From: Pseudogracilibacillus sp037071985
Lineage (GTDB): Bacteria; Bacillota; Bacilli; Bacillales; Amphibacillaceae
DNA: 64,000 nt
Reading direction: 5' to 3'
Assembly (NCBI RefSeq): GCF_037071985.1
Contig: NZ_JAXHDF010000001.1
Coordinates: forward strand, 310,001-374,000
Both the position numbers and the translations under genes were made by a program. Shown here piece after piece: positions 16,904 to 25,338 of this stretch. The notes beneath the pieces are model-generated. The model worked only from the letters and a program-made list of their open reading frames with translations, made no database searches and was not told the DNA's origin. Each line of letters opens with the position of its first letter. Position 1 is the stretch's first letter.

Positions 16904-19131
16904 GAATGACACCACTCACACTCTTCGACATCATTTGCTGTTGAACGAACATAATATGATGTTTTCAATCCTTCTCTCCATGCTTGCAAATGCAGATCTA
17001 ATAAAACTGATGCCCTGATTGTATTTGGTACATACATATTAAAAGAAATACTTTGATCAATATGTTTCTGTCTAACCGCGTTTTGCTTTACTGACCAGCG
17101 CTGATCGACAATATATGCGGATCTGCGATAAATATTATACGTCTTATGATCTAATTCTGGTGCTGTTACCGGAATTTTAAAGTCTTTCTTTTCCTCATAA
17201 TAAAACACTTGGAAAACCGGATCGATACTTGCTGTTGAACCAGCAATCATTGCCGTTGACGAGTTCGGAGCTATTGCCATTAAGTAGCCATTTCGCATCC
17301 CATTTGCTTTTACTTCGTATTGAAGTTCTTTCCATTTATCATCTGTATAGTTCCGGTCAGTAAAGTATGCGCCTGTTTCCCATTTACTGCCCTCAAATGT
17401 AGGGTAAGCTCCCTTTTCTTTACTTAATTCCATACTCGCTTTGATCGTTAAATAAGCAACTTTCTCATACAGCTCATCTGCAAATTCTAACGCTGCTTCC
17501 GTTTCCCACCCAATTCCTTTTAATGCTAAAAGATGATGCCAACCAAACGTACCTAGTCCTACAGCACGATATTTCTGATTGGTCAACTGAGCTTGTTTAA
17601 TTGGCAGCGTGTTAATATCAATCACATTATCTAACATTCTTATCTGGATTGGGATAAGACGCTCCAGGGCATTATCAGGAACAGCTCGTCCTAGGTTTAT
17701 AGAGCTTAAATTACAAACAACATAGTCACCTGTCTTATATTTCTTTACAATCGTATCGTCATTTTCAATGTATTCTTCTAGAAATTGTGTTGGCGTCTGG
17801 TTCTGCGTTATTTCTGTACATAAATTAGAGCAATAAATAATTCCTTCATGATCATTATTGTTTTTCCGGTTTACTTCATCACGATAAAACATAAACGGTG
17901 TCCCGGTTTCTAGCTGGGAAACCATAATCCGCTTCATAATCTCAATAGCTGGTACCTTCCGCTTCGTTAACTGCTCATTTTCAATACATTCCTGGTATTT
18001 ATTCCTCCATGTTCCATTCCCTTTTTCTTCATCGTAAAAATCTTCAAGGGAATAACCCATCACTTGTCTTACTTCATGAGGATCAAATAAATACCAGTCG
18101 CCTCTATTTTCAACTTGTTCCATGAAATAGTCTGGTAAACAAACACCTGGGAAAATATCATGAGCTCTCATACGCTCATCCCCATTATTTAATTTCAAGT
18201 CAAGGAAAGGCTCAATATCGATATGCCAAACATCAAGGTAAATTGCGATAGCCCCTTTTCTTGTCCCTAATTGATCTACACTAACTGCAGTATTGTTTAA
18301 CTGACGAATCCAAGGGACAACTCCACTAGACATGCCTTTAAAACCTTTGATGGAACTGCCACGTCCTCGGACTTTCCCCATATACACACCGATACCGCCC
18401 CCATTTTTAGATAGCTGGGCAACATCTGTGTTCACATTATAAATAGACTGTAGACTATCGTCGACCGTATCTATAAAGCAGCTCGATAATTGTCCATGTG
18501 TTTTTCCTGCGTTATTCATGGTCGGTGTGGCGACCGTCATATATAGATTACTTAATGCCCAATATGCTTCAAGGACTGACTGACTACGATGTTCTTTCTT
18601 TTCATCCTGCATTAAGTGCATCGCAATGATCATCCAACGCTCTTGTGGTAATTCATAGACATTTTTATCATGGTCAGTTGCTAAATAACGAGTGGCTAAT
18701 GTATAGATCGCGAGATAATGAAATAGTTTATCTTTTTCTGGATCAATCTGTTCATTAAAATAATTAATTTCTTTTTCTGAGTATTTTTCTAATAATGCTG
18801 GTGTGTAGATCCCTTTATCAGTTAGTAATTTAATTAGTTCATAAAAGCTGCCATAACGCTCGGTTGCATCATATTTCCGATTTTGCGCTGCTTTTTCATA
18901 AAGCTGCTGTAAATAAATTTGGCTGGCAAGAAATGTCCAATCCGGATTTGCTTCATTAATGTTTTCTAACGCATTTTTAATCAAAATATTTGTCTTCTCT
19001 TCAAAACTAGTATTCTCATTTATCAACCGAAGCGATTTTTCAGTAAATTCTTTCAGTGACAAATTCAAACCTTTATGAGCCGTTTCAATAATCTTCTCTA
19101 TTTCATTAGCTTGCTTACTTGCAATTGCCAT
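16900..19131 (-). CDS. nrdE: Ribonucleoside-diphosphate reductase, alpha (catalytic) subunit
   Basis: The catalytic subunit, 743 residues from ATG 19131, which has AGGAGG 8 nt upstream; the GTG at 19152 lies before that ribosome site. It shows family motifs in order: HGQLSSCF with the first redox cysteine, GGGIGVYMGKVRGRGS, LCTEI with the thiyl-radical cysteine, VVCNLSS with the second redox cysteine, and IAPNSSTAMIAG. The tail ends ECEWCHS, a CxxC pair that shuttles electrons to the active site. There is no clear N-terminal ATP cone. It is first in the operon nrdE-flavodoxin-nrdF. Transcription is probably controlled by NrdR boxes, a cobalamin riboswitch and a terminator, all in the 400 bp upstream. 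Confidence 0.93.
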   Translation of the reverse strand: MAIASKQANEIEKIIETAHKGLNLSLKEFTEKSLRLINENTSFEEKTNILIKNALENINEANPDWTFLASQIYLQQLYEKAAQNRKYDATERYGSFYELIKLLTDKGIYTPALLEKYSEKEINYFNEQIDPEKDKLFHYLAIYTLATRYLATDHDKNVYELPQERWMIIAMHLMQDEKKEHRSQSVLEAYWALSNLYMTVATPTMNNAGKTHGQLSSCFIDTVDDSLQSIYNVNTDVAQLSKNGGGIGVYMGKVRGRGSSIKGFKGMSSGVVPWIRQLNNTAVSVDQLGTRKGAIAIYLDVWHIDIEPFLDLKLNNGDERMRAHDIFPGVCLPDYFMEQVENRGDWYLFDPHEVRQVMGYSLEDFYDEEKGNGTWRNKYQECIENEQLTKRKVPAIEIMKRIMVSQLETGTPFMFYRDEVNRKNNNDHEGIIYCSNLCTEITQNQTPTQFLEEYIENDDTIVKKYKTGDYVVCNLSSINLGRAVPDNALERLIPIQIRMLDNVIDINTLPIKQAQLTNQKYRAVGLGTFGWHHLLALKGIGWETEAALEFADELYEKVAYLTIKASMELSKEKGAYPTFEGSKWETGAYFTDRNYTDDKWKELQYEVKANGMRNGYLMAIAPNSSTAMIAGSTASIDPVFQVFYYEEKKDFKIPVTAPELDHKTYNIYRRSAYIVDQRWSVKQNAVRQKHIDQSISFNMYVPNTIRASVLLDLHLQAWREGLKTSYYVRSTANDVEECEWCHS

Positions 19132-19168
19132 ACTATCTCCTCCTAAAGTCACTTACAGTGAATACTAA

Positions 19169-19205
19169 ATAAAAAAGCCATTTACCCGGGATAGGATAAA
19201 CGGCT
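19169..19205 (-). terminator. Riboswitch-controlled intrinsic terminator before nrdE
   Basis: On the minus strand AGCCGTTTATCC, a short loop and GGGTAAATGGCT form a strong stem followed by TTTTTT. It lies between the cobalamin aptamer and nrdE and is the expected off-state of the expression platform. Confidence 0.8.
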
Positions 19206-19299
19206 TATGTAACAAATAGAAGACAGTAAACGAACTAATCAAATAATAGTTCAATGTTCAGCCGCTCCATTATCCCTCACCCCGGAGAAATGAAACTTC

Positions 19300-19464
19300 G
19301 TTAAAAGGCAGGTCTCCTGACTTATGTTTACCTGAATAAGATCCCTTCCCATACGCTTACAAAATGTACAGTGGTTTGCTTATCTTATTCAATACATTTA
19401 CAGTTGCGGGGGCAGTTCCAGCATTGCACTGGATTCCCTTTTAAAACACATTCGTGTCACCTAA
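19300..19464 (-). ncRNA. Cobalamin (AdoCbl) riboswitch upstream of nrdE
   Basis: Reading leftwards the element has the conserved order of B12 aptamers: GGTGAC near the 5' end, AAAAGGGAA, GTGCAA with flanking complementary arms, CTGCCCCCGCAACTGTAA, and finally the B12 box TCAGGAGACCTGCC near 19304-19320. It lies upstream of the nrdE terminator on the nrd transcript. Cobalamin elements before class I RNR genes are known in bacteria that also own a B12-dependent class II enzyme. High adenosylcobalamin would then shut down the B12-independent enzyme. Confidence 0.93.
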
Positions 19465-19509
19465 TTAACTATATATTGTATTAAATTTTATGAGTTTAAC
19501 TATATATTG
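19465..19509 (-). promoter_or_regulatory. Tandem NrdR boxes at the nrd promoter
   Basis: Two copies of TTAACTATATATTG (plus strand 19465-19478 and 19496-19509) start 31 bp apart, three helical turns. The core CTATATATTG fits the NrdR-box consensus C-W-ATATAT-W-G, and paired boxes at this distance are the known NrdR operator form. A weak promoter on the minus strand, TTAAAC then 18 bp then TATATA (19475-19470), overlaps both boxes. NrdR is the ATP/dATP-sensing RNR repressor; its gene is not in this window. Confidence 0.8.
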
Positions 19510-19552
19510 AATATCCTAGCATAAAAAAATTTCGATAGCAATCTTTTTACAA

Positions 19553-20458
19553 TCAATTTTGATAAAGTTCGAGTCGTGTAAAAAACGCTTTAACAAATTC
19601 ATAAAATAACTTTTCTGTTGGTAGTAAATCACGTTCTTTCGGAATAATTGCACCAACAGAACGCTTTAAACTTGGCTCAATTACCGGAATTTTTACGGTT
19701 GCCCGTGGTAAACAATCAACTATTGTTACCTCTGGAATTAACGTTACCCCTAACCCTGCAGAGACTAAACCTTTAATCGCATCCAAATCTTTTCCTTCAA
19801 ATGAGACTTTAGGATGAAAACCTCTCTGAATACAGCCTTCCATAATTACTTTTCTTAAAATAAACCCTTCAGGGAATAAAACAAACGACTCATCTCTTAA
19901 TTCGATTAATTTTAATGAAGAACGGTTCGCAAGTGGATGATTATATGGTAATAAAGCGACAATGTCCTCTGTAAATAAAACACTACTTTTAATTTTCTCT
20001 TTATCTGTCGGTAACGGACCGACAACAGCAATATTTATATCCCCTTTTATCACTGCATTAATTAATTCATTATGTGAATCCTGATATAGTTCAAATTTCA
20101 CATCAGGATATTGCTTTCGAAAGTTGTAAATAGCTGTTGGTAATATATACGATGCTAAACTTGCAGAGAACCCAATATGGATAGTCCCTTTTTCAGGATC
20201 AATATACTCTGAGACGACTTGTTTTGCGTCATCTATTACATTGATCGCTCGTTCCATATGCTCTAAAAAAACTTTTCCAATCCGGGTCAGTCTCACCGTT
20301 CTTCCTTCTCGTATAAATAAATCAACACCGAGCTCTTCTTCTAGATTAAATATTTGTCGGCTAACAGCAGATTGTGCTACATGTAATTTATTAGCTGCTT
20401 CTGTTACATGTTCCCTTTTGGCAACTTCCATAAAATATTTGATTTGTCTTAGTTCCAT
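19553..20458 (-). CDS. gltC: LysR-family regulator, GltC-like
   Basis: A 301-residue LysR regulator that closely resembles B. subtilis GltC: it starts MELRQIKYFMEVA, has the helix-turn-helix HVAQSAVSRQIFNLEEELGV, and in the effector domain FVLFPEGFILR and DLDAIKGLVSAGLGVTLIPE. The chosen start at 20458 has AGAGGTG 7 nt upstream; the in-frame ATG at 20479 has none. GltC activates glutamate synthase genes in B. subtilis. Here it is divergent from gdhA instead, so it probably links nitrogen or 2-oxoglutarate status to glutamate dehydrogenase. That target is inferred from position and the dyad at 20503-20526. Confidence 0.88.
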   Translation of the reverse strand: MELRQIKYFMEVAKREHVTEAANKLHVAQSAVSRQIFNLEEELGVDLFIREGRTVRLTRIGKVFLEHMERAINVIDDAKQVVSEYIDPEKGTIHIGFSASLASYILPTAIYNFRKQYPDVKFELYQDSHNELINAVIKGDINIAVVGPLPTDKEKIKSSVLFTEDIVALLPYNHPLANRSSLKLIELRDESFVLFPEGFILRKVIMEGCIQRGFHPKVSFEGKDLDAIKGLVSAGLGVTLIPEVTIVDCLPRATVKIPVIEPSLKRSVGAIIPKERDLLPTEKLFYEFVKAFFTRLELYQN

Positions 20459-20502
20459 CCGAATCACCTCTGTTTCCATTATCTCATAAAAGCATAAGTC
20501 AT

Positions 20503-20545
20503 ATCTATAATTAATATTGTATAGATTGATTTATTTCTGTACAAT
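20503..20545 (+). promoter_or_regulatory. gdhA promoter with LysR-type dyad
   Basis: Perfect arms ATCTATA (20503-20509) and TATAGAT (20520-20526) flank 10 bp. The second arm overlaps a weak -35, TTGTAT (20517-20522), which is 17 bp from TACAAT (20540-20545). A poor -35 covered by a dyad is the usual layout of a LysR-activated promoter. Confidence 0.6.
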
Positions 20546-20645
20546 AGAAATATGGATACTTATGTAAAAACTTATAGAATTAGACTTATTGTTTAATAAT
20601 AGATAAAAAGAGGTAATTACTTAGCTAGAAAAGGAGGTATCATCA

Positions 20646-22028
20646 TTGTTAAACACGAAAGAAAATAGTACAAAAGAAGAGCAAGCTGTTATAGATTATA
20701 TGAATAGTACGTATGAAAAAGTGAAAGCTCGCGATCCGCATGAAAAAGAATTTTTACAAGCTACTAAAATGCTTTTTGATTCTCTTATACCTGTCTTTGT
20801 GAAAAACCGCACATATAAAGAAGCTAATATTTTAGAACGGATTATTGAACCTGAAAGAATTATTTCATTTCGAGTTCCATGGATCGATGACAATGGCAAC
20901 GTTCAAGTGAATAGAGGATATCGGGTTCAGTTTAACAGTGCTATAGGACCTTACAAGGGAGGAATTCGATTTCACCCTTCAGTTAATTTAAGTGTAATGA
21001 AGTTTTTAGCATTAACCCAAATATTTAAAAACTCACTGACTGGTCAAGCGATTGGCGGAGGAAAAGGAGGCGCCGATTTCGATCCTAAGGGTAAGTCGGA
21101 TAATGAAATTATGCGGTTTTGTCAAAGCTTTATGACCGAACTGTATAAACATATTGGACCAGATACTGACGTTCCAGCTGGAGATATTGGTGTCAGCAGA
21201 AGAGAAGTTGGATATATGTTCGGACAATATAAACGTCTTCAAGGCGCCTATCATGCTGGTGTATTAACTGGAAAAGGGCTAAACTATGGTGGTAGTTTAG
21301 GACGTACGGAAGCAACAGGATATGGAACAATCTATTTCGTTAATGAGATGTTAAAAGATCGCCGGATGAGCATGAAGAATATGACAGTCATTACGTCTGG
21401 CTCTGGAAATGTAGCTATTTATGCAATGGAAAAAGCGATAAAACTTGGCGCAAAAGTAGTTGCATGTAGTGATTCAAATGGTTATGTCTATGATAAAAAT
21501 GGACTTAGCTTACAAACTATTAAACGTATTAAATTTTCAGAAGGTGCCCGGATTAGTGAATATATTAAATCACATCCAGAAGCTGAATACTTTGATGATT
21601 GTTCAAAAATTTGGTCAGTACCATGTGATATTGCCCTACCATGTGCTACTCAAAATGAAATTGACGATGACTCCGCACAAATGCTTATTAAGAACGGCGT
21701 TAAAGTAGTCGCTGAAGGTGCAAATATGCCTTGTACAATTGAAGCGATTGATGCATTTCTTGAACATGGCGTCATGTTTGGCCCCGCTCAGGCAGTGAAT
21801 GCAGGAGGAGTGGCATGTTCTGCACTTGAAATGGCCCAAAATAGTTCTAGATTAAGCTGGACGTTTGAGCAAGTGGATGAAGAACTGCAAAATATTATGA
21901 AAAATATTTACCGTAATTGTACTCGAGCTGCCCAGAAATACGACCACCCCGGAAACCTTGTCGTTGGTGCAAATATTGCCGGGTTCACCAAAGTTGCTGA
22001 TACGATGATTGAACAAGGAGTCATTTAA
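20646..22028 (+). CDS. gdhA: Glutamate dehydrogenase, NADP-type
   Basis: A 460-residue hexameric-type glutamate dehydrogenase making glutamate from 2-oxoglutarate, ammonia and NADPH. It carries GGGKGGADFDPKGKSD with the catalytic lysine, then PAGDIGVSRREVGYMFGQYK, and a Rossmann region (TSGSGNVAIYAMEK). Length and the GRTEATGYG segment match the roughly 450-residue NADP-dependent group rather than the catabolic RocG/GudB type of about 425 residues. The TTG start at 20646 follows AAGGAGGT. Divergent from the GltC-like gene and followed by a strong terminator, so monocistronic. Confidence 0.95.
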   Translation: MLNTKENSTKEEQAVIDYMNSTYEKVKARDPHEKEFLQATKMLFDSLIPVFVKNRTYKEANILERIIEPERIISFRVPWIDDNGNVQVNRGYRVQFNSAIGPYKGGIRFHPSVNLSVMKFLALTQIFKNSLTGQAIGGGKGGADFDPKGKSDNEIMRFCQSFMTELYKHIGPDTDVPAGDIGVSRREVGYMFGQYKRLQGAYHAGVLTGKGLNYGGSLGRTEATGYGTIYFVNEMLKDRRMSMKNMTVITSGSGNVAIYAMEKAIKLGAKVVACSDSNGYVYDKNGLSLQTIKRIKFSEGARISEYIKSHPEAEYFDDCSKIWSVPCDIALPCATQNEIDDDSAQMLIKNGVKVVAEGANMPCTIEAIDAFLEHGVMFGPAQAVNAGGVACSALEMAQNSSRLSWTFEQVDEELQNIMKNIYRNCTRAAQKYDHPGNLVVGANIAGFTKVADTMIEQGVI

Positions 22029-22087
22029 AACATACTTTCGCACTGACTTTATTAAGACCTATACAAAGAGAAGATTGATAAATTAAG

Positions 22088-22130
22088 GACATTACCTACT
22101 AGAAATGTTAACTAGGTAATGTCTTTTTTT
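22088..22130 (+). terminator. gdhA terminator
   Basis: GACATTACCTA and TAGGTAATGTC form a perfect 11-bp outer stem with a short central loop, followed by TTTTTTT. It lies 60 nt after the gdhA stop. Confidence 0.9.
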
Positions 22131-22165
22131 CTTCAACTAGCACATCCGTTTGCGGACGCATCAAA

Positions 22166-22504
22166 CTATCCGGTATAATGAAGAATTAACTGATACAATG
22201 CGATACAAAGTCCTAAGATACTCGCTTTTATTTTAGATGGATGGTATCTTTTATTACCGTACAAATAAATGGAAATAAATATAAACCCTATGGGGAGCCA
22301 TAGCTCAAAGACACCATTTCTTGTACTTTGAGAATAAATTGGAGCAATATAAGTGCTAATTAGAAAATAAAAGAAAATAGTAAAACGTCGTGTTTCTAAT
22401 TGCTTGCTCCATCTTACTAAAAGGACAATTATTATAATTGAGATAATTGTAATGGATAAAGAAGGTAGAACAATAGAAGCACCGTTTCCAATCTTAAATT
22501 CCAT
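22166..22504 (-). CDS. Small membrane protein of unknown function
   Basis: A 112-residue protein with about three hydrophobic segments (roughly residues 10-32, 40-58 and 66-82, with a weaker one near the C-terminus). ATG 22504 is preceded by AAAGGAG at good spacing, which supports a real gene. I do not recognise a family. It converges on gdhA and ends after its terminator. Function unknown. Confidence 0.6.
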   Translation of the reverse strand: MEFKIGNGASIVLPSLSITIISIIIIVLLVRWSKQLETRRFTIFFYFLISTYIAPIYSQSTRNGVFELWLPIGFIFISIYLYGNKRYHPSKIKASILGLCIALYQLILHYTG

Positions 22505-22626
22505 TCTTATTTGCTCCTTTCAGAGATTTAACCTATAACTCCGATAGTTTTATAGGTATGGTTAAACAATATGGCCCATTCCGGCACAACGTTGGACGAC
22601 AATTGCAATCGTTAGCGTAATAAGAA

Positions 22627-22899
22627 TTATGAATGTAAAACGCTATGAATAAAATATTTTGCATTCTCTGCGTCTTTTTTCTTAACATAAACAACATATT
22701 GGTTTTCGTAATTCTTCGTAATTCCAATACTTCCAAAGTTTCCTCTCGTTGTTCCATTTGCTCTCCATTGTGCTGATTGGTCAATAACTTTATAAGTATA
22801 TTTAATACCCTTACTTTTTAAAACCTCTCTAACCTTTGAAAGTTCATCCATTGAATATCCGATATAAACTTCTACTCTATTAAAGATAAACATATCCAA
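22627..22899 (-). CDS. Small conserved protein, DUF2007-like
   Basis: A 90-residue soluble protein with a beta-alpha-beta look: EVYIGYSMDELSKVREVLK then GIKYTYKVI, and a second strand/helix YVVYVKKKDAENAKYFI. This spacing resembles DUF2007 (putative signal-transducing) proteins that bind or present a short ligand, but the match is by eye only. AAAAGGTAG precedes ATG 22899. It stands upstream of the small membrane protein on the same strand, with 122 nt between. Function unknown. Confidence 0.6.
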   Translation of the reverse strand: MDMFIFNRVEVYIGYSMDELSKVREVLKSKGIKYTYKVIDQSAQWRANGTTRGNFGSIGITKNYENQYVVYVKKKDAENAKYFIHSVLHS

Positions 22900-23325
22900 C
22901 TACCTTTTTATTTAATTTCTATTTTGCACTCCACAGAAAATTTTGCTGTTATTCTCTAAGAGAACCTCCTGCATCTTCATAGATTTTCATCTACCAGAAA
23001 CTATTTCTTTTTACGCTCTTCTAAAGAACCTGCTACTCCTTCCACTGTGATCTAACTTTCCTCGTGGAAAAAAGTAACCCTTTATAAACATAATATACTA
23101 AATTTTCAATATATAAATAATAAACTTATTGTGTATAAAAATTGGGATATATGCTATATATTAATCTAATAAATATAGTTATGGTTAATACGAATATAAA
23201 AGTCTTTTAGTTACTATATATTCTATTCAGCATCATGCATCACATTGAAATAGCAGTTATATTTGATATAATCAATCATTAATATCTTCACCATAAGTAT
23301 CGATATAAAAATATAGAAAGGAAGG
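22900..23325. other. Divergent intergenic region, no gene seen
   Basis: About 425 bp, very AT-rich towards 23100-23300, between the DUF2007-like gene and the sirtuin gene transcribed in opposite directions. It should hold both promoters. An AGGAGG-like site on the minus strand near 22960 has no start codon at a usable distance. No RNA element was recognised. Confidence 0.4.
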
Positions 23326-24048
23326 ATGTTATTGGACGAACTTGTAAAGTTACTACAAGACTCCAATTATGCGATTGTTTTCACAGGTGCAGGAATGTCT
23401 ACAGAGAGTGGCTTACCTGACTTTAGATCAAAGGATCGTGGTTTATGGGAGAAATTTAATCCAAATGAACTGGCTAACGTACATGCTTTGCTCCATAATA
23501 CAGACGAGTTCACTGAATTTTATCAGTATCGCCTTTCGGAAATTACAAAATATCAACCACATGCAGGCCATCATGTTTTAGCTAAATGGGAAAATGACGG
23601 AAAAATAAAAGGAATTATTACTCAAAATGTCGATGGATTCCATAGTGATGCCGGAAGCAGCAATATGATGGAACTACACGGTTCATTCCGTACATTTCAT
23701 TGTCATCAATGTAAAAAGGAATACGAAAGAAATGCTTATTTAGATGGAACATCAACATGTGGATGTGGAGGGACCATTCGTCCAGGTATTGTTTTATTTG
23801 GTGAAAACTTGCCACAAGAAACATTTATGCGAGCAGAGCATGAAACAACCCAATCTGATCTATTTATAGTATTAGGATCCTCATTATCTGTATCTCCCGC
23901 CAATATGTTTCCATTACTAGCTAAAGAAAATGGAGCAAAGTTAGTGATTGTTAATCGAGAGCCGACTGATTATGATATGTATGCAGACCTTGTTATTCAA
24001 GATAAAGGAATTAAAGAAGTTTTGACTGAAGTGAACGAGAAATTATAG
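23326..24048 (+). CDS. SIR2-family NAD-dependent protein deacylase
   Basis: A 240-residue sirtuin of the bacterial CobB/SrtN kind that removes acyl groups from lysines using NAD. It has GAGMSTESGLPDFRS (NAD site), TQNVDGFH, the catalytic histidine in MELHGSF, zinc cysteines CHQC and CGC, and the NAD-binding VLGSSLSVSPA. The zinc module is compact. The start could be ATG 23326 or TTG 23332: the ribosome site AAAGGAAGG sits directly before the ATG and about 6 nt before the TTG. The gene appears monocistronic. Confidence 0.92.
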   Translation: MLLDELVKLLQDSNYAIVFTGAGMSTESGLPDFRSKDRGLWEKFNPNELANVHALLHNTDEFTEFYQYRLSEITKYQPHAGHHVLAKWENDGKIKGIITQNVDGFHSDAGSSNMMELHGSFRTFHCHQCKKEYERNAYLDGTSTCGCGGTIRPGIVLFGENLPQETFMRAEHETTQSDLFIVLGSSLSVSPANMFPLLAKENGAKLVIVNREPTDYDMYADLVIQDKGIKEVLTEVNEKL

Positions 24049-24148
24049 GTCATCAATTTAAGCAAATCTACATTAATAATAGAATAGACAAATAGCTTTA
24101 AGTTAATATTCATCACTATGAACACCCCCGAGAGTAAGTTTGGTGCCG

Positions 24149-24192
24149 CACCCCAAAAGTTAGAGTTAAAAACTAACATTTGGGGTGTTTTA
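24149..24192 (+). terminator. Strong hairpin; possible remnant of an IS3-family left end
   Basis: CACCCCAAAAGTTAG and CTAACATTTGGGGTG form a 15-bp stem with one mismatch around a 9-nt loop, followed by TTTTATAT, about 100 nt after the sirtuin gene. It works as a terminator on paper. The same type of sequence (GCACCCCAAAAGTTAG hairpin) occurs at the left end of many IS3-family elements in Bacilli, but no transposase follows here. The rest of 24049-24372 shows no gene. Confidence 0.6.
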
Positions 24193-24372
24193 TATGTATA
24201 TATTATGTCTTTATCCCTTATAACTTTAAAAGCATTTAACAAATTCCCTTCACTATTTAAATTTTTCCTCATAAAGTAATAGGTCTAAATAAACTTTTAA
24301 CTTTTCCTAGATACTGGTAAAATTTAATAAAATAATTCTTCGGAATCTTATGAATAAAGGGAGATTAATAAA

Positions 24373-24672
24373 ATGATTTTTAAAAAGCATTATCTACCAG
24401 TCGGGAGTGTAGTCGGTTTAAAAAACGATTCTAGAAGATTGCTCATTATTGGTCGGCAACTATATTCGGAGACGAATCATGTGATTAGAGATTTTGCAGC
24501 ATTAGAATATCCAAATGGCTTTGTCAATTCCAAAGAAAAATTTATTCTTTTTGATCGTAAAGATATTGAAGTTGTCTATCATTACGGTTATGTAGACGAA
24601 AAAGAGAGGGAATTAGACAGATTATTGTATGAAGCTGAGTATAAAGGTGATGAAGGAGAGAGTATGAAATGA
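24373..24672 (+). CDS. DUF4176 protein, first gene of a T7SS-type cassette
   Basis: A 99-residue protein resembling DUF4176: it opens YLPVGSVVGLKNDSRRLLIIGR and then FAALEYPNGF. The family is small, beta-rich and found beside ESX/type VII secretion genes and LXG-type toxin genes in Firmicutes; its biochemical job is unknown. Start ATG 24373 follows AAAGGGAGA. Its stop overlaps the next start as ATGA, so the two are translationally coupled. It opens a run of five same-strand, very AT-rich genes. Confidence 0.75.
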   Translation: MIFKKHYLPVGSVVGLKNDSRRLLIIGRQLYSETNHVIRDFAALEYPNGFVNSKEKFILFDRKDIEVVYHYGYVDEKERELDRLLYEAEYKGDEGESMK

Positions 24673-25325
24673 TTGTAGCTAGTGCTGGCGGCGGCAGAGG
24701 TAGTTATTTAAAGTATAATAAAAAGTTACCTGACACTATTGGAAAAGCAATCGGAGAGTTAGAACAGATATTTCATGAAGTTTTCAAACAAATTTCATAC
24801 TTTCAAGACCAATTGGACCACCAACGGGGTAAAGCAGCCTCCTCATTAAGAGGAAATTTAAATAGTCATCTTGAACTAATGGGTAAAAGTGCTCCTGTTT
24901 TATTAAATTTTGCCGATGTCATGAAAAGTTTCATGGCAATGATTGAATTAACAGACGAAGAAGGTTCTGGTTTCATAAAACCTACTGGTCGAGCAGAGTG
25001 GCAATATTCATTATCAATGGAACGAATTGATGAGGAAATTAAACTTGATGCAACGATGAAAGAGGCGGCACTTTCTTTTAAATCGAACATAACAAATATG
25101 GATGAATTATTTTCATCATTCAATGAAATGATCAACTTGGTAATTTCTGAAACAAATTTACCTTGGGATGATTTTACAAGCGTTTGGGCTGAGGCACAAA
25201 ACAAGGTAAAATCCATTATGGAAGAGACGAAAAATCATATTGAGAAACTATTAAAAGAAGTAAAGACCTTCGTTCAGGAAATTGTACGTCTTGATCATAT
25301 GGCTAGCCAGCTGAAAGCTGTTTAG
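24669..25325 (+). CDS. Helical partner protein of the T7SS-type cassette
   Basis: A 218-residue, mostly alpha-helical protein without signal peptide or membrane segment. Long amphipathic stretches (about residues 20-80, 115-165 and 180-215) resemble the helical hairpins of WXG100/LXG proteins, and a W-D-D-F..VW motif lies near residue 165. I cannot assign a named family. Position between DUF4176 and the lipase gene, with ATGA coupling upstream and 13 nt to the next gene, suggests a partner or chaperone for secretion of the lipase-like protein. Confidence 0.6.
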   Translation: MIVASAGGGRGSYLKYNKKLPDTIGKAIGELEQIFHEVFKQISYFQDQLDHQRGKAASSLRGNLNSHLELMGKSAPVLLNFADVMKSFMAMIELTDEEGSGFIKPTGRAEWQYSLSMERIDEEIKLDATMKEAALSFKSNITNMDELFSSFNEMINLVISETNLPWDDFTSVWAEAQNKVKSIMEETKNHIEKLLKEVKTFVQEIVRLDHMASQLKAV

Positions 25326-25338
25326 GGAGGGGTAATTT

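Noticed and set aside
22533..22784. 83-codon frame overlapping the DUF2007-like gene
   Set aside because: The overlapping 90-codon frame has the ribosome site and protein-like pattern.
22900..23325. Riboswitch or small RNA before the sirtuin gene
   Set aside because: No conserved aptamer motif or terminator-type switch could be traced.
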